NCBI GenBank assembly: GCA_947487205.1
Contig: CANKVU010000001.1
Span: 62,001 to 126,000, forward strand
DNA length: 64,000 bases
Direction of reading: 5' to 3'
From: an uncultured Paracoccaceae bacterium
GTDB taxonomy: Bacteria > Pseudomonadota > Alphaproteobacteria > Rhodobacterales > Rhodobacteraceae
Part shown: positions 61,192 to 64,000 of the stretch, in pieces
Position numbering within the stretch: the first letter of the stretch is position 1
Layout: every line of letters begins with the position of its first letter
Position numbers and translations under genes: made by a program
The notes under the pieces: generated by a model
Databases searched by the model: none
What the model saw: the letters and a program-made list of their open reading frames with translations, nothing else
Told to the model about the DNA's origin: nothing

Positions 61192-64000
61192 TCATTCCGC
61201 CGGCACCGCGTCGTCCCGGGACGGCTCGGCGGGCGCGTCGCGCTGCAACAGGTCGTAGAGCACCGGCGTCAGGAACAGCGTCAGCAGCGAGGCGGCCAGG
61301 AAGCCGCCAATGATGACGATGCCGATGGAAAACCGGCTCTCCGCCCCCGCGCCCGACGACAGGACCAGCGGCACCGCGCCCAGGACGGTGGACAGGACCG
61401 TCATCAGGATCGGCCGCAGGCGCACCGTCGCGGCCTCCACCGCCGCCTCGCGCACGGATCGTCCCTGCTCGCGCAACTGGTTGGCGAATTCCACGATCAG
61501 GATGCCGTTCTTGGCCATCAGCCCGATCAGCATGACCATTCCCACCTGCGAATAGATGTTGATCGCCTCGCCCAGCGCGAACAGCGTCAGCAGCGCGCCG
61601 GCCACCGCCAGCGGCACCGACAGCAGGATGATCACCGGCTGGACGAAGCTCTCGAACTGCGCCGCCAGCACCAGGAACACCACCAGGAGCGCCAGCGCGA
61701 AGGTCGCGGCCATCCCCCCCGACGTGTCCTGGAAGCTTTCGGCCTGTCCCGAATAGGCGATCCCCATCTCGCCGGGCAGTTCGTCGGCCAGCCGCTCCAC
61801 CGTGGCGATGGCCTGCCCCAGATCCACCCCCTCCGCCGGCGAGGCCGAGATCTCCACCGCCGGCTGTCGGTCGATCCGGTTGTAGGCCCGGACCGAGGCG
61901 CGCCGCTCCAGCTCCACCAGCCCGTCGAGCGGCACCAGCTCGCCGCTCGTCGTGCGGATGTTGAGCCCGCGCACGTCCTCCGCCGTCAGGCGCCGGTCGT
62001 CGGGGGCCTGCAGGATCACCGGGTATTGCCGGTCGCGGGAGATGAACTCCGTCACCTCCGCCGAGGCGAAGAACACCCGCACGCTGTCCGAGATCGCCCG
62101 CGCGTCGACGCCGATCTCGCGCGCCAGCTCGCGGTTGACGCGGATGTCGTAGCCCGGCGTGTTCTCCTCGTAATCGCGCCGGACGCCGACCACGTCGCCG
62201 CTGTCGCGCAAGAGGTCGGCGAGCTCTTCGGAATATTGCGCCGCCGCCTCGAAGCTCGGGGCGGTGACGATCACCTCCAGCCCGGATCCCGCGCCCGCAT
62301 CCAGCCCCGAGGGCGCGAAGGCCCGCACGCTGGCCAGCGTGATCTGCTCGAATGCGGGCCGCAGGTCGTTGACCACGTCGCGCGGGCCCGCCTCGCGCTC
62401 GCTCCAGGGCGCCATCACGGCGACGACGAAGGCGCGCCCCGTCTCGCCGTATTGCCCGACGATGGAGATCACGTCCTCCACCACGCCCCGCTCCTGCCAG
62501 GGCCGGATCAGATCCTCGACCTCGCGCACCGCCACGTTGGTCTTGCCCAGCGCCGATCCGGCCGGCGCCTCGACGCTGACGAAGAAGATGCCCCGGTCGG
62601 CCTCGGGGGTAAGCTGCGAGGGCAGATCGCGGTAAAGCGCCCAGGACACCCCGGTCAGCAGGGCCGCGATCGCCAGCACCACCACCGGCATGGCGATGGC
62701 CCGCCGCAACAGGCTGTTGTAGCCCGACGCGGTGACGGCGGTGACCCGCTGCACGGCGCGGGCGAACCGGCCCTCGTTCATCCCCTTCTTCAGCACCAGC
62801 GACGCGATCACCGGGCAGAGCGACAGCGCCACGAAGGTCGACAGCGCCACCGCGATGGCCAGCGTGATGCCGAATTCGCGGAACAGCTTGCCGATCTCTC
62901 CCTGCAGGAACGACAGCGGCACGAAGACCGAGATCAGCACCGCCGAGGTCGACACCACGGCGAAGAAGACCTGGTTCGCCCCGGTCCGCGCCGCCTCGGC
63001 CGGGGCGTCGCCCGCCTCGATGCGGCGCTCGATGTTCTCCAGCACCACGATGGCGTCGTCGACCACCAGCCCGATCGCCAGCACCAGCGCAAAAAGCGTC
63101 AGCACGTTGATCGAGAACCCCGCCGCCGCGATCCCCGCGCAGGCCCCGAGCAGGGCGATGGGGATCGTCACCGCCGGCACCAGCGTCGCGCGCGCCGATG
63201 TCAGGAACAGGTAGATCACCGCGACCACGACCAGCACGGCGATGGCCAGCGTCGTCAGCACCTGCTGGATCGAGTTGCGGATGAAATCGGCGTCGTCGTT
63301 CGTGACCGCGATCCGCGTGCCGCCGGGCAGGTCGCGCGCGATCGCCTCCACCTCCTCGCGCACGGCCGACGAGATCGACAGCGTGTTGGCCGAGCTCTGC
63401 CGCAGCACGCCCAGCCCGATCGCCGTCTCGCCGTTCGAGCGGAACATCGAATCGTCGGTCTCGCTGCCGATCTCCACCCGCGCCACATCGCCCAGGCGCA
63501 CCGGCGCCCCGTCGCTCTGGGTGACGATCAGCTCCTCGAACTCGGCCACGTCCGACAGCCGCGTCTCGGTCCTGAGCAGGTAGGTGCGCGAGGCGCTCTC
63601 GATCTGGCCCGCGGGCAGTTCCAGGTTGTTGTTCTCCAGCGCGCCGCGCAGCTCCTCCACCGTCACGCCGCGCGCCGCCATCGCGTCGGGGTCGAGCCAG
63701 ACCCGCATCGCATAGGGCCGGTCGCCATAGATCTGCACCGCCGCCACGCCCGCCAGCGTCTCCAGCCGGTCGGTGACGAAGCGGTCGGCGTAATCGGTCA
63801 GTTCGGCGGGCGACATCGCGTCCGAGGTCATCGTCATCCAGATGATCGGGTCGCCCTGGCTGTCGTTCTTCTCGATCTCCGGTTCCTCGGCCTCCTCGGG
63901 CAGGTCGCCCGTGACCGCCTGCACCGCCGCGCGCACGTCGGACGCCGCCTGGTCGATGTCGCGCCCCTGCCGGAAGGTGATGACCGTGCGCGAGCCGCCC
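61192..64000 (-). CDS. RND efflux transporter permease (5' end outside window)
   Basis: An HAE1/AcrB-type permease cut by the right edge; at least 935 residues are present, so about 80-110 N-terminal residues are missing. The proton-relay aspartates are in VLAIGLVVDDAIVVLENIERR, and the second repeat holds LIGLMAKNGILIVEFANQLREQG. The porter-domain sequence (GVRRDYEENTPGYDIRVNRELAREIGVDA) fits MexB/AcrB relatives. It expels drugs or lipids with an adaptor, whose gene is probably beyond 64000. It starts outside the window; codon phase puts the first full codon at 63999-63997. Confidence 0.93.
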   Translation of the reverse strand, partial: GGSRTVITFRQGRDIDQAASDVRAAVQAVTGDLPEEAEEPEIEKNDSQGDPIIWMTMTSDAMSPAELTDYADRFVTDRLETLAGVAAVQIYGDRPYAMRVWLDPDAMAARGVTVEELRGALENNNLELPAGQIESASRTYLLRTETRLSDVAEFEELIVTQSDGAPVRLGDVARVEIGSETDDSMFRSNGETAIGLGVLRQSSANTLSISSAVREEVEAIARDLPGGTRIAVTNDDADFIRNSIQQVLTTLAIAVLVVVAVIYLFLTSARATLVPAVTIPIALLGACAGIAAAGFSINVLTLFALVLAIGLVVDDAIVVLENIERRIEAGDAPAEAARTGANQVFFAVVSTSAVLISVFVPLSFLQGEIGKLFREFGITLAIAVALSTFVALSLCPVIASLVLKKGMNEGRFARAVQRVTAVTASGYNSLLRRAIAMPVVVLAIAALLTGVSWALYRDLPSQLTPEADRGIFFVSVEAPAGSALGKTNVAVREVEDLIRPWQERGVVEDVISIVGQYGETGRAFVVAVMAPWSEREAGPRDVVNDLRPAFEQITLASVRAFAPSGLDAGAGSGLEVIVTAPSFEAAAQYSEELADLLRDSGDVVGVRRDYEENTPGYDIRVNRELAREIGVDARAISDSVRVFFASAEVTEFISRDRQYPVILQAPDDRRLTAEDVRGLNIRTTSGELVPLDGLVELERRASVRAYNRIDRQPAVEISASPAEGVDLGQAIATVERLADELPGEMGIAYSGQAESFQDTSGGMAATFALALLVVFLVLAAQFESFVQPVIILLSVPLAVAGALLTLFALGEAINIYSQVGMVMLIGLMAKNGILIVEFANQLREQGRSVREAAVEAATVRLRPILMTVLSTVLGAVPLVLSSGAGAESRFSIGIVIIGGFLAASLLTLFLTPVLYDLLQRDAPAEPSRDDAVPAE

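Noticed and set aside
1-64000. Prophage, insertion sequence, tRNA or rRNA genes
   Set aside because: No transposase, integrase, phage structural gene, cloverleaf or rRNA signature was recognised; nearly all sequence is accounted for by ordinary chromosomal genes.

Overview
The window is a very GC-rich chromosomal segment (near 70% by eye) of an alphaproteobacterium, most likely a member of the Rhodobacterales (Rhodobacter/Roseobacter relatives). Reasons: a circularly permuted two-piece tmRNA gene with tag ANNNHAPVAVAA; aerobic cobaltochelatase genes cobS and cobT beside bolA and a J-domain gene; an AcuI-type acrylyl-CoA reductase; an AglEFGAK alpha-glucoside system; and the general protein flavour. 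Genes are packed tightly, often with 4-bp stop/start overlaps. I saw no rRNA, tRNA, insertion sequence, prophage or CRISPR array.

Layout. 1-2.6 kb: 3' part of acuI (cut by the left edge), an SDR dehydrogenase, a DUF4345 membrane protein, the two-piece tmRNA locus, and a SnoaL/NTF2-like protein. 2.5-12.4 kb: a FemAB/GNAT-like protein, then the operon aglE-aglF-aglG-aglA-aglK on the minus strand. Divergent from it is a pair coding a GH1 beta-glucosidase and glucokinase. 12.4-29.6 kb: an orphan FMN/Fe-S glutamate-synthase-domain protein, then a long minus-strand glycogen operon read glgP-glgB-glgC-glgA-glgX-malQ-pgm, ending with a GH13 protein that resembles glucosylglycerol hydrolase. 29.7-40.8 kb: assorted metabolism (esterase, AlkA-type glycosylase, CobK, MFS transporter, squalene/phytoene-synthase-like protein, citramalate synthase, ZIP transporter, PuuD-like amidase, GlcG-like protein, malate synthase G coupled to DUF2256 and a tiny membrane protein). 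41.1-50.5 kb: aminopeptidase N, a PfpI/DJ-1 protein, a PlsC-like acyltransferase, two tandem lytic-transglycosylase-like proteins, gatB, three consecutive mini-lipoproteins, DUF4177, bolA and a J-domain protein. 50.5-64 kb: a 26-bp tandem repeat, Tat-exported msrB, an anti-sigma/ECF sigma pair, cobS, cobT, an M24 aminopeptidase, DUF427, a ClC protein with channel-like residues, a ZntB-like transporter, a secreted nuclease-like protein, and an RND efflux pump cut by the right edge.

How the genes work together. AglEFGK would import alpha-glucosides and AglA would hydrolyse them. Beta-glucosidase supplies further glucose, glucokinase makes glucose 6-phosphate, Pgm interconverts it with glucose 1-phosphate, and GlgC/GlgA/GlgB build glycogen. 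GlgP, GlgX and MalQ take glycogen apart. A glucosylglycerol-hydrolase-like enzyme at the end of the glycogen operon suggests a route from an osmolyte to the glycogen store. No dedicated regulator of either cluster is visible in the window.
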